A stretch of 64,000 bases of DNA from Carya illinoinensis (GCF_018687715.1 NC_056752.1:17257501-17321500), one strand, 5' to 3'; counted from the stretch's first letter, positions 44,991 to 57,422 are shown. Notes: generated by a model not told the origin, from the letters alone. Translations and numbers: made by a program.

Positions 44991-45897
44991 ACCTGGCCTT
45001 ATCAAGCCGGTTTTGTACCCGACCCGACCCGCAAGACCTCATTTTAGGAAGCTAACCGGACGGACTCGCCCCGAACAAAACCAAACCGGGTCGAACCCGT
45101 ATGACCCGACTTTAAAAACTAGGGTGTTTTCCATCTGTCAGAAACAAAAACTACCCATGGTCGGCTTCTAGAAACCACCACTCGACGAACCAACCAGTAA
45201 AGCCCAAAACCGTCACAGCGCCAAGCCCGTTTCTCATCGTTCGAACCGGTTCTAAACCCGTTCGTGATCATCTAGTCCTCGACATCAACCAGCCAAATTC
45301 CAAGAATATCAAACAATCTTTCCAGACAGACTCCGATGATCCACTCTCCCGATGCCAAGCAAGACCAAAAATCCTCAGATGCCTAAACTTTTCCAAACCC
45401 AAGTCCCGGTTTGAGGAGATCAACTACCCCCTCCCGCCACGAGCCATCCTTGAATCCGACGAACTCCAACCATTAAACACCCACGAAAACTCATCGTCAA
45501 CTAACGACGACAACTACGAATGGTATGGAAACGAGGAAGAAAACGGCGAAGATGAAGCACAAGGCAAGGATTGAAAGAAAAAGAAAAGAAAGATTAACAA
45601 GAGGTGTAAGAACCCGGCCAAGGTGAATGATAACGACGAATGGCAAATGATAACGACGAACGGCAACGGTGAACGTCAACGGCGACGGCTAACGGGGAGG
45701 AGGAATGGAGTCGGTGGATAGGGTTTGAGAAGAACTAGAGAGGCTCTAATGGGGTGTTTTCGGTGGATCGGTTTCGACGGACAGTGTGGTCTTTAAACCC
45801 GTATTAGAGTTTGACCCGGTGAAACCGATTTTATACGGGTTGATCATGTCGGGTATTACGGACGGATCGGGCCCAAGGCCTTTTATGCACAGCCCTA
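44991..45897. mobile_element. Non-autonomous hAT-type element (907 bp)
   Basis: Ends TAGGCCTG... and ...CAGCCCTA form an 8-bp inverted pair with one mismatch. Flanks are CTATATAT (44983-44990) and CTATACAT (45898-45905), a 7/8 match fitting the 8-bp hAT target duplication. Subterminal sequence at both sides is rich in GACCCG/CGGGTC words. No transposase is present. The interior is GC-rich and contains a long open stretch unlike transposon sequence (45116-45574). Confidence 0.7.
45116..45574 (+). other. Possible captured host gene fragment inside hAT element
   Basis: This frame stays open for 152 codons between TAA at 45113 and TGA at 45572, without a good start codon. It reads Pro/Ser-rich sequence, then LNFSKPKSRFEEINYPLPPR, ESDELQPLNTHEN and an acidic tail (NDDNYEWYGNEEENGEDE). 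The SKPKSRF-E pattern reminds me of the cytosolic N-terminal linker of MscS-like (MSL) channel proteins of plants; that identification is from memory and weak. Length, composition and GC content favour a transduplicated exon over chance, as in Pack-type elements. Confidence 0.45.
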
Positions 45898-45950
45898 CTA
45901 TACATTACATTTATTTTTATTTATTTATTTATTTTAGTTTTGTTGGGATG

Positions 45951-48900
45951 TGTTCCACCCGCCGTCACCAGGATGTTGAATATGCAACAACAATTGAGGT
46001 CAGCAAGATATGCCTAATGCACCTCCGATGCCTACGTTAGTAATCGATAAACTAAGTTGACACAAAAGTACTGGATGATAAAGTTACTTGAAATTATCAT
46101 TTCCTATTCAATATATCGGCATGAAAGTTAGTGATAAGTACGGGATATCAATTCAATCTCCTAGTTTCCCTTTAATGGTTTAAGTGATTGACATTGATAC
46201 CAATAGGGAGTTATCCAACAATATGACAAGCTTCCTGCTATTTCCCTGGGTCAATTATCCTATCTTATCGGGTTGGCAGTTACCGTGTCAATCCATATTG
46301 CAAACAGTCCTCTCTGATCTTAATATGATATTCTTTGGGCCTCCTCCTTAGGTTTGGGCTTATTAGGGCAATAAAAGTCCCTCCAATTACCCAACTAATC
46401 CTCATCGTGTGGACACGCCGAGAATTAAATAAGTGGAAGGACTAACGCTCACCTTGGGCGGGAATTTAATAAGTACCCCGCTTGAATATTCACATTCCTA
46501 AGGCTTTGGAGATTTTAATGACTACCCCACTTCACGGCATGTGTCCCCATGCTTTGGGTAAGACGTAATTGCTCCAATGCTCTCTTTCCATCACATCATC
46601 AGATCATGTAATGATCTTGTTATCAGCCTCTTCATTTTCCCATTTAAGTGAGTAACCGTCACACTATTTCCCCTTTATAATCATCTTTTTCCTCGTCTTT
46701 TCTTTTCTTTCTTCTTTCTTTTGCATTCTCACATTTTAGCTTTTTCCTATCTTTCCTCTGAAACCCTAGCTCTTGTTGCTTCCTGATTCCACAAATTAGT
46801 GAAGATGGTCCAACAGAGTTCCTCTCGACTTCTTGCTCACATCTTCTTTGGCTGGAGAATCCTCCATCCAAAGGGATGTTCCCTATTATGAGGGTGTTGA
46901 ATGGTGCTACAACCTTACTCCTAAGGACCTTACTAAGTTGAGGAGCTCCTACGGGATTGCAGATTCTGTGATTCTTGAACTTCCCACTGTAGTGCCGTCG
47001 ATGAATAAGGTTTTGACGAGAAGGTGGCCTTGCCAGCCAGTGCTTTTGTTCATGGTTTGAGGCTTCCTTTTTGTCGACTTTTGTGCGACGTTCTTGATTT
47101 CTTGAAGTTGGCACCCATCCAACTTCACTCTCATGCTTGGAGGATCCTCCTGTGGAGTTGTATCGTATGGAGAATGGTTATGGAACCTGCTCGGGAGGAA
47201 TATCTAGATTGTCAAAGAATTCCTTGCTGTTTATTCGATTAAGGGTTCAGTGGGTAATATATGTAGCTTTTGTACACGTTCCCATCGAGTGACGCGGTTC
47301 AAGGGTCGACATTCCAATGCCAAACACATTCCAATGCCAAACAATGGCAACTAGAAATTATTTTTTATTTCTGGTCAGGGTTGCCAGTTCCCTAGCCCTG
47401 AAACCCTTAAGGGAGAGTTTCCGATTAATGCCAATTGGGGTAGGGTTCCTGAAGATAAGGTGATGACAATTACTTTGTCGGAGCGAGAACAAGCTCGTGT
47501 TAACATGGTTCTCGCCTTGGTCCAAGAAAATGAGGACGACATTTGGACTGAGGCCTTCTTGACCCTAGAAGATATTGATTGATTTTTGGTTATGCCCGAC
47601 TATTCTCGTGTGAGTGGCCGTTTGTTTTTTACAAAGGCGGTAGTTTCTCCCAGGAAGAAAAGGTCTACCATTACTCCACTTAAGAAACCAAGTAAGCCTT
47701 CTCGTTCGACACATGTTGTTGGCCAAGAAGGAGAGGACGGTCAGTTTGCCACAGGAGTGGTGGGACACCCTTGGCCCAAAGTGACATCAGATCAGGCATA
47801 CAAGGTTCTCGCCAAGTAAACAACTGTCCTTCGTCGGCCTTGCCTCCTGTGATTGGTTAGTCACCGACTTGCGAGACTTCCTTTGGCTCTGACGATCTTG
47901 ACTACCTGATCAGCCAAGCGCTTACCGATATGGCCATAACCTTTTATTTTGACCTCCTTTCTCAAGATCTTAATACAGTCCACTCGACTTCCTTTGAGCT
48001 CTTGGCAATCCCTTTCGTCGACTTGAAGCAGGGCGGCGAAGAGGAGGGCGTGGATATTTACGCCGCCTTTTCTCTAGGCCTCTCTGACTCAACACCTCTA
48101 GAAGTTACCACACAAGGATCTAGGTTGGGAGAGCGAGCAGCTGGTCAGTGGTCACGCTTGGCTCCCAAAAGGAATTTGGGGAGAAGGAAGCCACTCCCAA
48201 CTCTCTTCCAACTAGCATCTCTGGGAGACCCTGCCTGCCAATTTGGAAGTGAGTAGGGAGTGGGTTTCCATCCTTTCTCCCTTCGATCTTTCCATTGCAG
48301 GTGACGGAGGATCGTCCCCCCTTTTGTTCTCGAGGACAGTGTTTCTGCAAATGAAGGTGGGGGATGAGGAATCTGTTGCAATTGATTTTTTTGTGGTGAA
48401 ACATGCTTGCCCCACTGAGTAATTTGATTGTGCCTCTAAGGTGGAATTTCTTCTACTTTCATCATTCCAGACCCTTATTCCCTTGGGTCTCACCTTGACT
48501 CAGTGCCAAGGGTCTTTGGGGAAGGGTGTCTAAGCCGCTCTTGCCCCTCTCAAAGCGATTCTGTCAATGACATGGTTGGTCGACTAAGTGGCTTTCTTTC
48601 TTCAGTATGATGCTTTCCTCATTTTTATTTTTAATTTGCCATCGTCTTTTTGGCTCATTAGTTTGCCTAATCTCTGTGCCTTAATGTTTGTTTGCTGTAG
48701 AGGTGGATGACCTAGCTGCTTGGATCTTCGCTGATCGGGCTGATTTGGGGGATGAGGTCTAAACACGGTATATGTTTGGTGTCTGGGTGTGGCAAGAGTT
48801 TGAAAAGCTGAAGTCAAGAAAATTGGGTACAGAAATTCTCCTTGAACATACGAACGGGTATATACACTCATTAGAGAGGAGGTGTCTGCCCTTCAGTCAA

Positions 48901-49431
48901 GTGAGAGAGGTCAATGCCCAAGATCATTTTGTGCTGACTTTGTTGAAGAGTGAGAGAGACTACTGGGGCACAATTAAGAGTTGTTTTAAGGCCTCCCGTT
49001 GGGGACATGTTCTACCCGCCGTTCAATCTACAACAACAATTGAGGGTGGCATGGTATGCCTAATGCACCTCCGATGCCTAAGTTAGTAATCGTAAACTGG
49101 GTTGACACGAAAGTATTGGATGATAGAGTTATCTGAGATTATCATCTCCTATCCTATATATAGGTGTGAACGTTAACGATAAGTATAGGATATCAATTCA
49201 ATCTTCTGGTTTCCCTTATCGGTTTAAGTGATTGACATTGATACCAATAGAGAACTACACAAAGATATGGCAAGCTTCCTGTTGTTTCCGTAGGTTAGTT
49301 ATCCTATCTTATTGGGTCGGCGGTAACCTTGTCATTCCATATTGGAAACAATCCTCTATGATCTTAATCTAATATTCTTTGGGCCTCATCCTTGGGCTTG
49401 GGCTCATTGGAGTGATAAAGGTCCCTCCAAG
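45951..49431 (+). mobile_element. Non-autonomous LTR element with 'putative gypsy type transposon' gene
   Basis: A sequence starting TGTTCCACCCGCCG at 45951 recurs from 49008 (TGTTCTACCCGCCG), and similarity continues for about 430 bp (to about 46385 and 49431), including a CATTGATACCAATAG segment. These are the 5' LTR and a 3' LTR cut short at 49431. The 3' copy is preceded by a purine tract (GTTGGGGACA). The interior encodes only the domain at 46805-48540 and no RT or integrase. The 5' LTR continues beyond 46385 (TTTATAATC box near 46673), so the full LTR is roughly 0.8 kb. Confidence 0.7.
46805..48560 (+). pseudogene. PF04195-like 'putative gypsy type transposon' protein, broken
   Basis: Pieces in different frames give LRSSYGIADSVILELP (46833-47060) and then FVHGLRLPFCRLLCDVLDFL, APIQLHSHAWRILLW (47024-47242). 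Together these match the domain found in many plant non-autonomous gypsy-like elements (form: L-SSY-IP-SV-L-P ... F--GLRFP-HPF---LL-FL-LAP-QL-PNAWR-L). Downstream open frames (47586-47819, 47930-48256) continue a long Ser/Glu-rich protein. Frameshifts near 47030 and stops separate them. No enzymatic role is known for this domain. Confidence 0.6.
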
Positions 49432-50120
49432 TTTTATTCTTGCTAAACTAATTGAGTTATTCTATTCATTATTCCTACACAGCATACTTATTAAGAGAAA
49501 AGAATAAAAAGATACAATAATTATGTATGTGTGGTATGTAATATAAAGATAATGAAAAGAATTTTTCAATTTTTTTTCATGGACGTTAATCAAAACTCGT
49601 GACTGATATTTACAACAATCCATAAGATTGTCACTGTATTTCACTAGAGAAAATATTTTTTCACTAATTCAAAGTATTAAAGTTTGGTTTTTTTTTTTTT
49701 TTATAATTTAGAAATTAAATACATATAAAACAAGGTGTTTTGACCAAGATTAAAATTAAAATATTTATTTTTCAGAAGCACTAGGGATGTAAAAAAAATA
49801 AAAAACTGGTTGAACCAGACTGGACTAGACAGAACCAGTGGGTTCAGTTTGGTTTGCACCGGTTCTTAAGAACCGAAATAGATCCTAAACTGGTGAGGTA
49901 CCAATTTTCATATTTTGAAAACTGATTTAAACCGAACAAGACCGGTATATATTTATTATATATATTATATACTAAATTGTTAATTGATATAAGATAAAAT
50001 TCTAATCTTATTACTCAAGTCTATTAATCTTAGAACATAAAATTAATATAACATTTGATGTAACTTGGACACTACTTATACTAGTATAATTAGACACTAA
50101 TTATAATGCTTTAATCTTAT
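49432..50120. other. Spacer between LTR element and LINE
   Basis: AT-rich. 49795-49930 is rich in AACCGG/GGTTC words (GGTTGAACCAGAC, CACCGGTTCTTAAGAACCG), like the ends of non-autonomous hAT-type repeats. No gene. Confidence 0.4.
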
Positions 50121-50308
50121 TATTCAAGTTTATTAATCTCACTAATAAGTTAGATGTTACAATACATCAGCTAATCTCTTGATTTGCCTACCCAAGATTA
50201 TTCTCTCTTCCTCTCTGAGGTTTGGAGGTGAAGTTTTCTCTCATTTTACTTCTGTAAGGGTGGGGTTTTTTTCTCTTAGTCTGTTATTGACAAATTGAGA
50301 GTGTAGGA

Positions 50309-50712
50309 ATGGATTTCATAGAAGATAAGTGGAAGAAATTGCAATTAACAAGAGAGGAGGACGTTGCAATTCAGGTTGATGAGTCATGCATACTAGAAGA
50401 AACAAAGAAAGGTGCATGCAGTATAGTTGGTAAAGTTTGTATGGATCGTGTCATCAGCAAAGAAGTGTTACATTCAACCATGGCAAAAGTATGGAAGTTA
50501 CGTCGATCATTCTCCTCTCAAGAGATTAGTGTCAATCACATTATGGTTTCCTTTGAAGAGCATGCAGACATAAAGAGAGTTATGCATGGGAGGCTATGGT
50601 TACTTGATACCAGTTTATTTGTTCTTAGACCATTTGATGGATTAACGCCACCAAATAAGATGCAATTCTTGTCGAAGGATTTTTGGATTTATCTTTACGA
50701 CTTACCTTTTGG
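50309..50712 (+). pseudogene. LINE ORF1, N-terminal half (DUF4283)
   Basis: ATG at 50309 starts MDFIEDKWKKLQLTREED. Residues about 70-135 match the DUF4283 region (VSFEEHADIKRVMHGRLW, LFVLRPFDGLTPPNKMQF, FWIYLYDLPFGV), the RNA-binding-like N-terminal part of plant LINE ORF1 proteins. The frame is uninterrupted until the gypsy insertion at 50713; codons beyond that are LTR sequence. A 5' leader (50200-50308) with CT-rich sequence precedes it. Confidence 0.8.
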
Positions 50713-52044
50713 TGTGAACCACAATCGACTCGCTTTGAGACCCAACAACAATATTGGAAATTCACCCAAGAAAGCTAAAATCAAGTCAATGGATGGAAAA
50801 TCTAGACCCGTTGAGAAACTCATTTAAAGAACTTAGATTATATTAAAATCTAGATCTGTTGAAGAACCAATTTCAAGAACTTAGATTATAAAGAGGAACA
50901 CCACAAAGGTTGTGATTTATCTTTGATAAGTTCAAAAGTTCATTCAAAAAGAAGAGGAGATAAACTCAACTCACAATGAATAATATTCATCAAATTTCAT
51001 AAACTGTGTAAAATGTGGCTACAATAGGCTTAAATATGTATTCCCAAAACAAAACCCTAGCAAAACAAAATGAGAGTCTTCCAAAAATACCCTAAGTGAA
51101 TAGTGACGCACTAGAGTATCTTGGATAGTGCCGCGCTACAATACCCTTCCCCAAAACAAAACCCTAGGTAGAAAATATATTCCCCAAAATACCCTTGGGC
51201 AAAATACAAGGCCTTCCCAAAACAACCTCTAGCTGAAAATTAAAACAATCCCTTAACTACCCTTAAAAACTTCTCTTGAAACCCTAGTTCATAAAACATA
51301 AAATATATGTGGGCCAAATATCCTCAAGCCCCATTATTCTAGACTAATTTCTATAACTAATAAAAAGCATTTTTAATGAGTTTAAACAAGTTCAAAGCCT
51401 TCAAGTGTCCAAAGCCTTTAAGTCGTGTTGCCCTCTTTATATAGCTTGTATCAAATGAATCAAAACTGGTTCTTCTTCTGTCAAGCCCATCTTAAATATT
51501 GGGCTCTTGCTAGACTTATCCCAAGTGGATTGCACTAATCCTTGTATAGTTTCTTTGATCTTCTTAGCTCTTGACCTTGTGATTGGCCCATCTAGAACTC
51601 GCAAAGGATCTTTAAGAATCGGTCCATCTTGGGGCCATCATTCCCCTTCTCCTCAAAAAGATTTGACCTCAAATCTTCACCTACATCAAAAGGAGAACGA
51701 TAAAATATATTGAAAGTAGCAAAAATATTATACTCACTTGAAAACTCCACTTTTAACTCCGCCTTCTTTTGTCCATCCAAGCTACTCCTATCATTAACAA
51801 GTAAAGGCATTAAGTGTAAAGGAATAAGTAGATTAGAGCCATAATCAATTTCACAAGGTGAGAAATTAGTAATTGAATGAACACTCCAATTATATGCAAC
51901 CTCAATGAATGAGAAATAATATTCTCACAAACGTTCATGCAACACGTCAATGAATGGCAAATGATACTGTTACAAACGTTCATATAACACGTCAATGAAT
52001 GGTAAATGATACTCCCATAAATGTTCATGCAACATGTCTAAAGT

Positions 52045-52869
52045 CTACCTTACACCAAAATGATCACTCCAATTATATGCAAACTCAATGAATGGCAAAC
52101 AATACTCCCACCAATGGTCTTGCAACACGTCTGAAGTCCTCTTTACTCCAAAATGACCCATCAAACCACATCCATGCACAAGTAACTCATGCATAAGACT
52201 AGTAGGCTCAAAAAGTCTATTCTTTTTAAACAACTACCAATTTAGTCTATAGAACTTATCAAATGATGCTTTCTCACATACTCCATACACACTAGCCAAG
52301 TCATTATCATTAACATACAATTTCTTATCATATTTAAGTCTCAATAACTTTGCATCTAAAATGATGACAAGGACATACTTTCTTGCTAAAGCATCAACCA
52401 CAAAATTTTCCTTACCTCGTGTGTACTTGATTACATGGGGAAATGTCTCAATGAATTGCACCCATTTGGCATGCATTCTATTCAACTTACCTTGTCCCTT
52501 CAAGTGCATCAGTGACTCATGTTTTTCAAAGAAAAGTCGGGTAGGGATTGTTGCACCTGGTACAAAATCAATGTAATGCTCTATCTTTCTAATATGTGGC
52601 AATCCACTAAACACACTACTAGAAATTATGACCTCATATCCCTGCAACAAAAAAACAACAATACTAGTTAAAGAGTCGTTAAATTCGTTAGTATAAAAGC
52701 TTGCCTTAGCATAAAAACTCGCTTTTGTTTTTCCTTTTCTCTCTGCAATCTCTCTTTCTTTTTCCTCTCCTGGCACCACTCTTTTTTCTTGACTCTCAGT
52801 CACCTCTCTATTTTCTTTTTCACTCTCTTTCTCTTGATGTTTCGGCCTCATTCTCTTTTTTCCTCTCAC
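52045..52869 (-). pseudogene. Gypsy RNase H to integrase remnant
   Basis: The minus-strand frame 52234-52869 contains [40 protein letters not shown] and ALARKYVL, the end of a gypsy RNase H (the KENxVADALSR motif). It leads into a linker with [15 protein letters not shown]. After a stop, 52045-52233 has GLMGHFGVKRTSDVL (integrase N-terminal part) fused by deletion to LPFIEFAYNWSDHFG (integrase core). The intervening catalytic core is missing. The first 85 codons of the longer frame are low-complexity Lys/Glu sequence unrelated to pol. Confidence 0.75.
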
Positions 52870-52999
52870 TTACTTTTTCCTTTTCACTCTCTTTTTTCTT
52901 TCACTTTCCTCCTTTTTTGAACTTTTGGCCTCATAATTATTTCCAACTCATTCTATCTTTTTCTTGAGGTTTCAGCCTCACCTTCATCTTTTTTCCTTC

Positions 53000-53002
<3 letters not shown>

Positions 53003-53070
<68 letters not shown>
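53003..53070. repeat. (TC)n microsatellite
   Basis: An almost perfect run of 34 TC units within the gypsy interior. Confidence 0.95.
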
Positions 53071-53075
<5 letters not shown>

Positions 53076-53257
53076 CGGTCTAACTATTTTTTTTTTTGCC
53101 TCAATCTCACTCCCCTTATTTCCTTTTCCCTTAACCTCACTTTTACTCCCTCTTTTTTTAACAATCTCACTTTTCAGCTCCAGTTGGTCTTCATGGACTT
53201 GTGTTGGAGTTAAAGGAGCAAGTTTTTGAACCCATCATGGATCACTTTTCTATCATA

Positions 53258-53833
53258 CTACCACACCCTCCCCAGCCAAATATGGCCAGCATGCATAGGC
53301 ACTACATCCCAAAGCACCACATCTTGATATTTTTCAATTGAAAAAGAAACTAGCATTTGCTTATTTACCTTAAACTCCTCACAATCACTCAACCGCTGCA
53401 ACTTGAATGGTCTAGGGTGTTTCAAGATAGGTAAATTTAATTTCTTAACTAAAGTAGTGCTAGCCAAATTAGTACAACTCCACCCATCAATGATCATACT
53501 ACATACCTTCTTGTTGATGTGGCATCTAGTATGAAAAATGTTCTCTCTCTGTTGCTTTGTATCATCCATCATAATTTGTGTATTGAGAGTATGTCTGGCA
53601 ATAAGAGACTCACTATACTCTTCATTCTTATACTCATGTTCAATACTAGGCTTACGCCTCCTCTTATCTCTTTCACCTTGCAGATTTCTACTCACTGTAT
53701 CTCGATGATCTATCATATTCCTCACTTCCCTCAACACCAAATCCAACTGCTCAAACTATTGTTGCAAGGCCTGCAACACAATGAATGAGTTATCTAGCAC
53801 CCCTTTCAGTGATGAGTCACTCTTATAAGACAT
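53258..53833 (-). pseudogene. Gypsy gag tail and protease remnant
   Basis: A start near 53833 (MSYKSDSSLKGVLDNSF) is followed by a stop, then the frame 53258-53746: an acidic/basic linker and the protease block HTRCHINKKVCSMIIDGWSC, TTLVKKLNLPILKHPRP, VLWDVVPMHAGHIWLG. In related gypsy proteases the catalytic site is D-G-G/S-S-C; here it reads DGWSC, so activity is doubtful. The gag capsid and zinc knuckle that normally precede it are gone. Confidence 0.75.
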
Positions 53834-54346
53834 CGTAATGCGCTACACAAAAAAAATGTTAGTGGTAAAAACCTCACACACTCCCTTATGTATTTACAAT
53901 CAAATAGTGGCACTCCACTTGTGTTTCACTCTTAATTGGATTTTTCCCGATAATAATCTCACTCTCACTTGCTTTTTCCCTCAAGAGTTTTCCCGTTCAA
54001 GTTCTTTAAGAACTAGTTGAACTCAATCAAGACAATGCAACCCCGTTTTATTCCAACTAATAATTAGGTCCAAAAAACAAGAACAAGATACAAGGAAAGA
54101 ATAAAATGACCCAAGACTCAAGGAATTTATACGAGGGAAAGAGTAATTACAAAATAAGATAATAACTAGAATGATGTAACAAGAGCAATTCGGCCAATTT
54201 GAAGACAAGGCCCAATTTAGAATGGATGATATAGAGCAGCGGGGTTCTTTTGTTGTCACTATAATAAAGAGCAATTCGGCCAAGTTCTTTTGTTGTAACT
54301 AAGCAGCAACCTTTGAATATGTTACCTTTTCTTTTCTTTCTCTCTT

Positions 54347-54385
54347 TTTTTTAATTTAATTTAATTTAATTTAATTTAATTTTCT
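54347..54385. repeat. (TTTAA)n pentanucleotide repeat
   Basis: About seven tandem TTTAA units inside the gypsy interior. Confidence 0.85.
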
Positions 54386-55555
54386 CACTAATTTAATCAC
54401 AAATAGCAATATTCAATTCTGAAAATCAAACAATTGAATTTAAACACACAAAAATTAATAAGGAAGTAGAAGAGAATCAATGAAATGACACTCCAAGCAA
54501 TTGACAAACTTAGATATGCAAGAAACCTTAGGATTTTGAAACCCTAGATGATGAACACGGCAGCCATAATAAGATGAAATTTCGGCAGCACCTTGTTTGT
54601 TTATTTATTATTTTTTTTACCTGATTAGAAACTGAGTTCTGAATACCAAAAGATGTGAACCCCAATCGACTCACTTTGAGACCCAACAACAATATTAGAA
54701 ACTCACCCAGAAAGCCAAAATCAACCAATGGATGGAAAATCTAGACCCATTGAGGAACTCGTTTCAAGAGTTTAGATTATATTAAAATCTAGACCCATTG
54801 AAGAACCTGTCTCAAGAACCCAGATTATAAGAAAGAACGCCACAAAGGTTGTAATTTACCTTTGACAAGTTCAAAAGCTCATTCAAGAACAAGAGGAGAT
54901 AAACTCAACTCATAATTAATAATATTCATTAAATTTCATAAACTGTGTAAAATGTGGCTACAATAGGCTTAAATATGCATTCCCAAAACAAAACCCTAGC
55001 AAAACAAAAATGAGAGTTTTCCAAAAATACCCTATCTAAATAGTGCTGCGCTACAGTACCCTTCCCCTAAACAAAACCCTAGGTTGAAAATATATTCTCC
55101 AAAATACCCTTGGACGAAATACAGGGCCTTCCTAAAACAAACTCTAGCTTGAAATTAAAACAATCCCTAAACTACCCTTAAAAACTTCTCTTGTAACTCT
55201 AGTTCAGAAAACATAAAACTTATATGGGCCAAACATCCTCAAGCCCCATTATTCTAGTCTAATTTCTATAAATAATAAAAAGCCATTTTAATGAGTTTAA
55301 ATGAGTTCAAAGCCTTCAAGTGTCCAAAGCCTTTAAGTCATGTTGCCCTTTTTTATAGTTTGTATCAAATGAATCAAAACTGATTCTTCTTCCTTGAAGC
55401 ACATCTTGAATGTTGGGCTCTTGCTAGACTTGTCCCAAGTGGATTGTATCAATCCTTGCATAGCTTCTTTGATCTTCTTACCTCTTGACCTTGTTGTTGG
55501 CTCGTCTGGAACTCACAAAGGATCTTTAAGACTCAGTCAACCTTGGGGCCCATCA

Positions 55556-56353
55556 CCTTTGGCTTGTATGAATGAAGGTATCGGTCAATAGATTGGACAA
55601 ACAATTGGACTAGTGAAGGAAATTGATGTTCCTATAGATGGTTCAGGTTGGGGGCATTTTCTTAGATTGAAGTTTGAAATCGAGATTAACAAGCCTATTT
55701 CAAGAGGAATGTCAATTAATTTGATGGGAGATAAAGTTTGGATTCCACTAAAATATGAGAAGCTCCCCAAACTGTGTTTTAAGTGTGGAAGAATTATCCA
55801 TGGTGATCAAGGTTGTATTGAGGTAGGTACTTCAAAGGCTACTAGAATGGATCAGTTTGGTTCCTGGCTTAGGGTTGATCATAGTTCAAGATGTCGATCA
55901 ATTACTAGTTCACAGGGTGTAAAAGGAGCTCAATTTTCAAGTCCAGTAACCAACAAAGGGAATCAAGGTGACTAGACTCCGGTGACAGAGGAAGAAGACA
56001 ATCTTAATGGTCATTATGATACCATTAAATTTTCATATGTTACAAAAGGGATTGATAATAGTTTAAAGGTTGCAGAATTAGGGGATGACAATGAATGTGG
56101 TGGAGGGAATCCTGGAAAATGGTAGGTGCAGGTAATTATGGAGGAGGATTCTTTAAATGGGTAGTGTAGTTTGGTGCAAAAATATTCAACTCCTAACGGC
56201 TATGAGGCTTCACATGGGCTATTGGGTCATAAGGGCCAAGTATCAGTTTCTCAGCCCAAAGCTTCTAATGCAGTCAAGAAAGGCAGTATAGCAGCTTTGA
56301 ATGAGGAGGGAGAAGGGAAGAGGGTGCTGAGAAGTTGGAAGAGGCAATCTTGA
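55556..56353 (+). pseudogene. LINE ORF1, C-terminal half with CCHC zinc knuckle
   Basis: Resumes after the gypsy element. The open part 55613-55975 has DVPIDGSGWGHFLRLK, IEINKPISRGMSINL, the typical strand before the knuckle, and CFKCGRIIHGDQGC at 55775-55816 (C-x2-C-x4-H-x4-C). A stop follows near 55976 and a further fragment is seen at 56171-56353. This half binds nucleic acid in LINE particles. Confidence 0.8.
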
Positions 56354-56539
56354 AATCCATGTACATTGTCATCTACTTCTTTGGCTAATAAAAAAAGGAA
56401 TTTTTCTGAAGATAATATAGTTGAAGTAGAACAAGGGGAGGGAAAGAAAGGTAGAGTTGAAAAAACACTTTTTTTTATTTCAATCGAAACTAAATTAGCA
56501 GTGGCTAGGAACCAGCCTTGTCAAACATTATGAAACACT

Positions 56540-57317
56540 CAGCCGGAACTGCCAAGGATTGGGAACCCCCGAATAGTTCAAGACCTCTGTCTAATTGTTA
56601 GAGAAAAGTGTCCTGAAATGGAGGTAGTAAAGAATAGGCTTGGTTTTTTAGAGCATTTTTACAGTTGATTCAATTGGAAGGAGGGGTGGTTTAGCCTTGC
56701 TATGGAAGCATGAGGATGTAGTTAGTGTTGTCAATTATTCCACTCATCATATTCATGCAACTGTGAAGTTGATTCGTTGTGATTTTTCATGGTTTCTTAT
56801 TGGTTTTTATGGGGTTCCAGAAACTAGTAAGAGGTGGTATTCATGGAGGTTATTGGAACTTACTAAACCTTACCCAAATCAGTGTTGGTGTGTCTTGGTT
56901 TATTTTAATGAGATTCTATCTCATGATGAAAAGCATGGGGGGAAGCCTAGATTTGAGCAGCAAATGAAGGGTTTTAGATTGGCTTTGGAAAATAATGGCT
57001 TGCATGATCTTGGCTAGAAGGGACAAAAATATACTTGGAGCAATAGGCATGAAGATGCCTTTTTTAGTAAGGAAAGATTGGATAGAGTGTTAGCTAGCCA
57101 AAGCTGGCTACAAAAATTCAGAATGAGTGAAAATGAAGTATTAGCTGCTAGAAGATTTGATCATCATCCACTTTTGTTGTTTTTAAAAGATGGTTTGGGG
57201 AATAACAAGAATAAAAGAAAGGTTTTTAGATTTGAGGCTAAATGGATGTTAGAAGCTGATGGGGAGAAGATAGCTAAAGGAGCTTGGAATAAGGCAACTA
57301 TTTTCAATAATAAGTAG
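56540..57317 (+). pseudogene. LINE ORF2 endonuclease domain, broken
   Basis: Starts with IGNPRIVQDLCLIVREKCPE near 56560, the usual opening of plant LINE endonucleases. Blocks then read IGRRGGLALLWKHEDV, IGFYGVPETSKRWYSW, YFNEILSHDEKHGG and, after stops, YTWSNRHEDAFFSKERLDRVL and RRFDHHPLLL, the end of the APE-type endonuclease (S/D-H). This enzyme nicks target DNA. Interruptions include stops near 57015 and 57317, and the catalytic Asp in the DFNE-type motif is replaced (YFNE). Confidence 0.75.
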
Positions 57318-57422
57318 CAAAAGCTCACACAGAAATTATAGCTATGCAAGGGTGATTTGTTGAGGTGGGGTTCAAAAAAGAGAAGTGATACATAGAAGGA
57401 AATTGAAGAGAACACAGAACTG

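Larger units (their letters stand above)
50713..55555 (-). mobile_element. Degenerate Ty3/gypsy element inside LINE ORF1 (4.8 kb)
   Basis: LTRs at 50713-51640 and 54654-55555 match over their length. On the minus strand they start TGATGGCCCC/TGATGGGCCC and end GGTTCACA. Next to the right-hand (5') LTR is a primer-site-like TTTTGGTATTCAGAAC (54637-54652), and next to the left-hand (3') LTR is a purine tract, AGGAGAAGGGGAA (51641-51653). Flanks share CCTTT(T)GG (50705-50712 and 55556-55562), a rough target duplication. The 3 kb interior carries only remnants: protease (53258-53746), RT end and RNase H (52234-52600) and integrase start (52045-52233). Gag and most of RT are deleted. Confidence 0.85.

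Noticed and set aside
52234..52869. 211-codon minus-strand frame as a single protein
   Set aside because: Its first part is low-complexity Lys/Glu sequence fused to a gypsy RNase H remnant; only the latter is real pol sequence.
53003..53070. (TC)n run as a regulatory GAGA element
   Set aside because: It sits in the interior of a dead gypsy element, far from any gene start; a simple microsatellite is sufficient.
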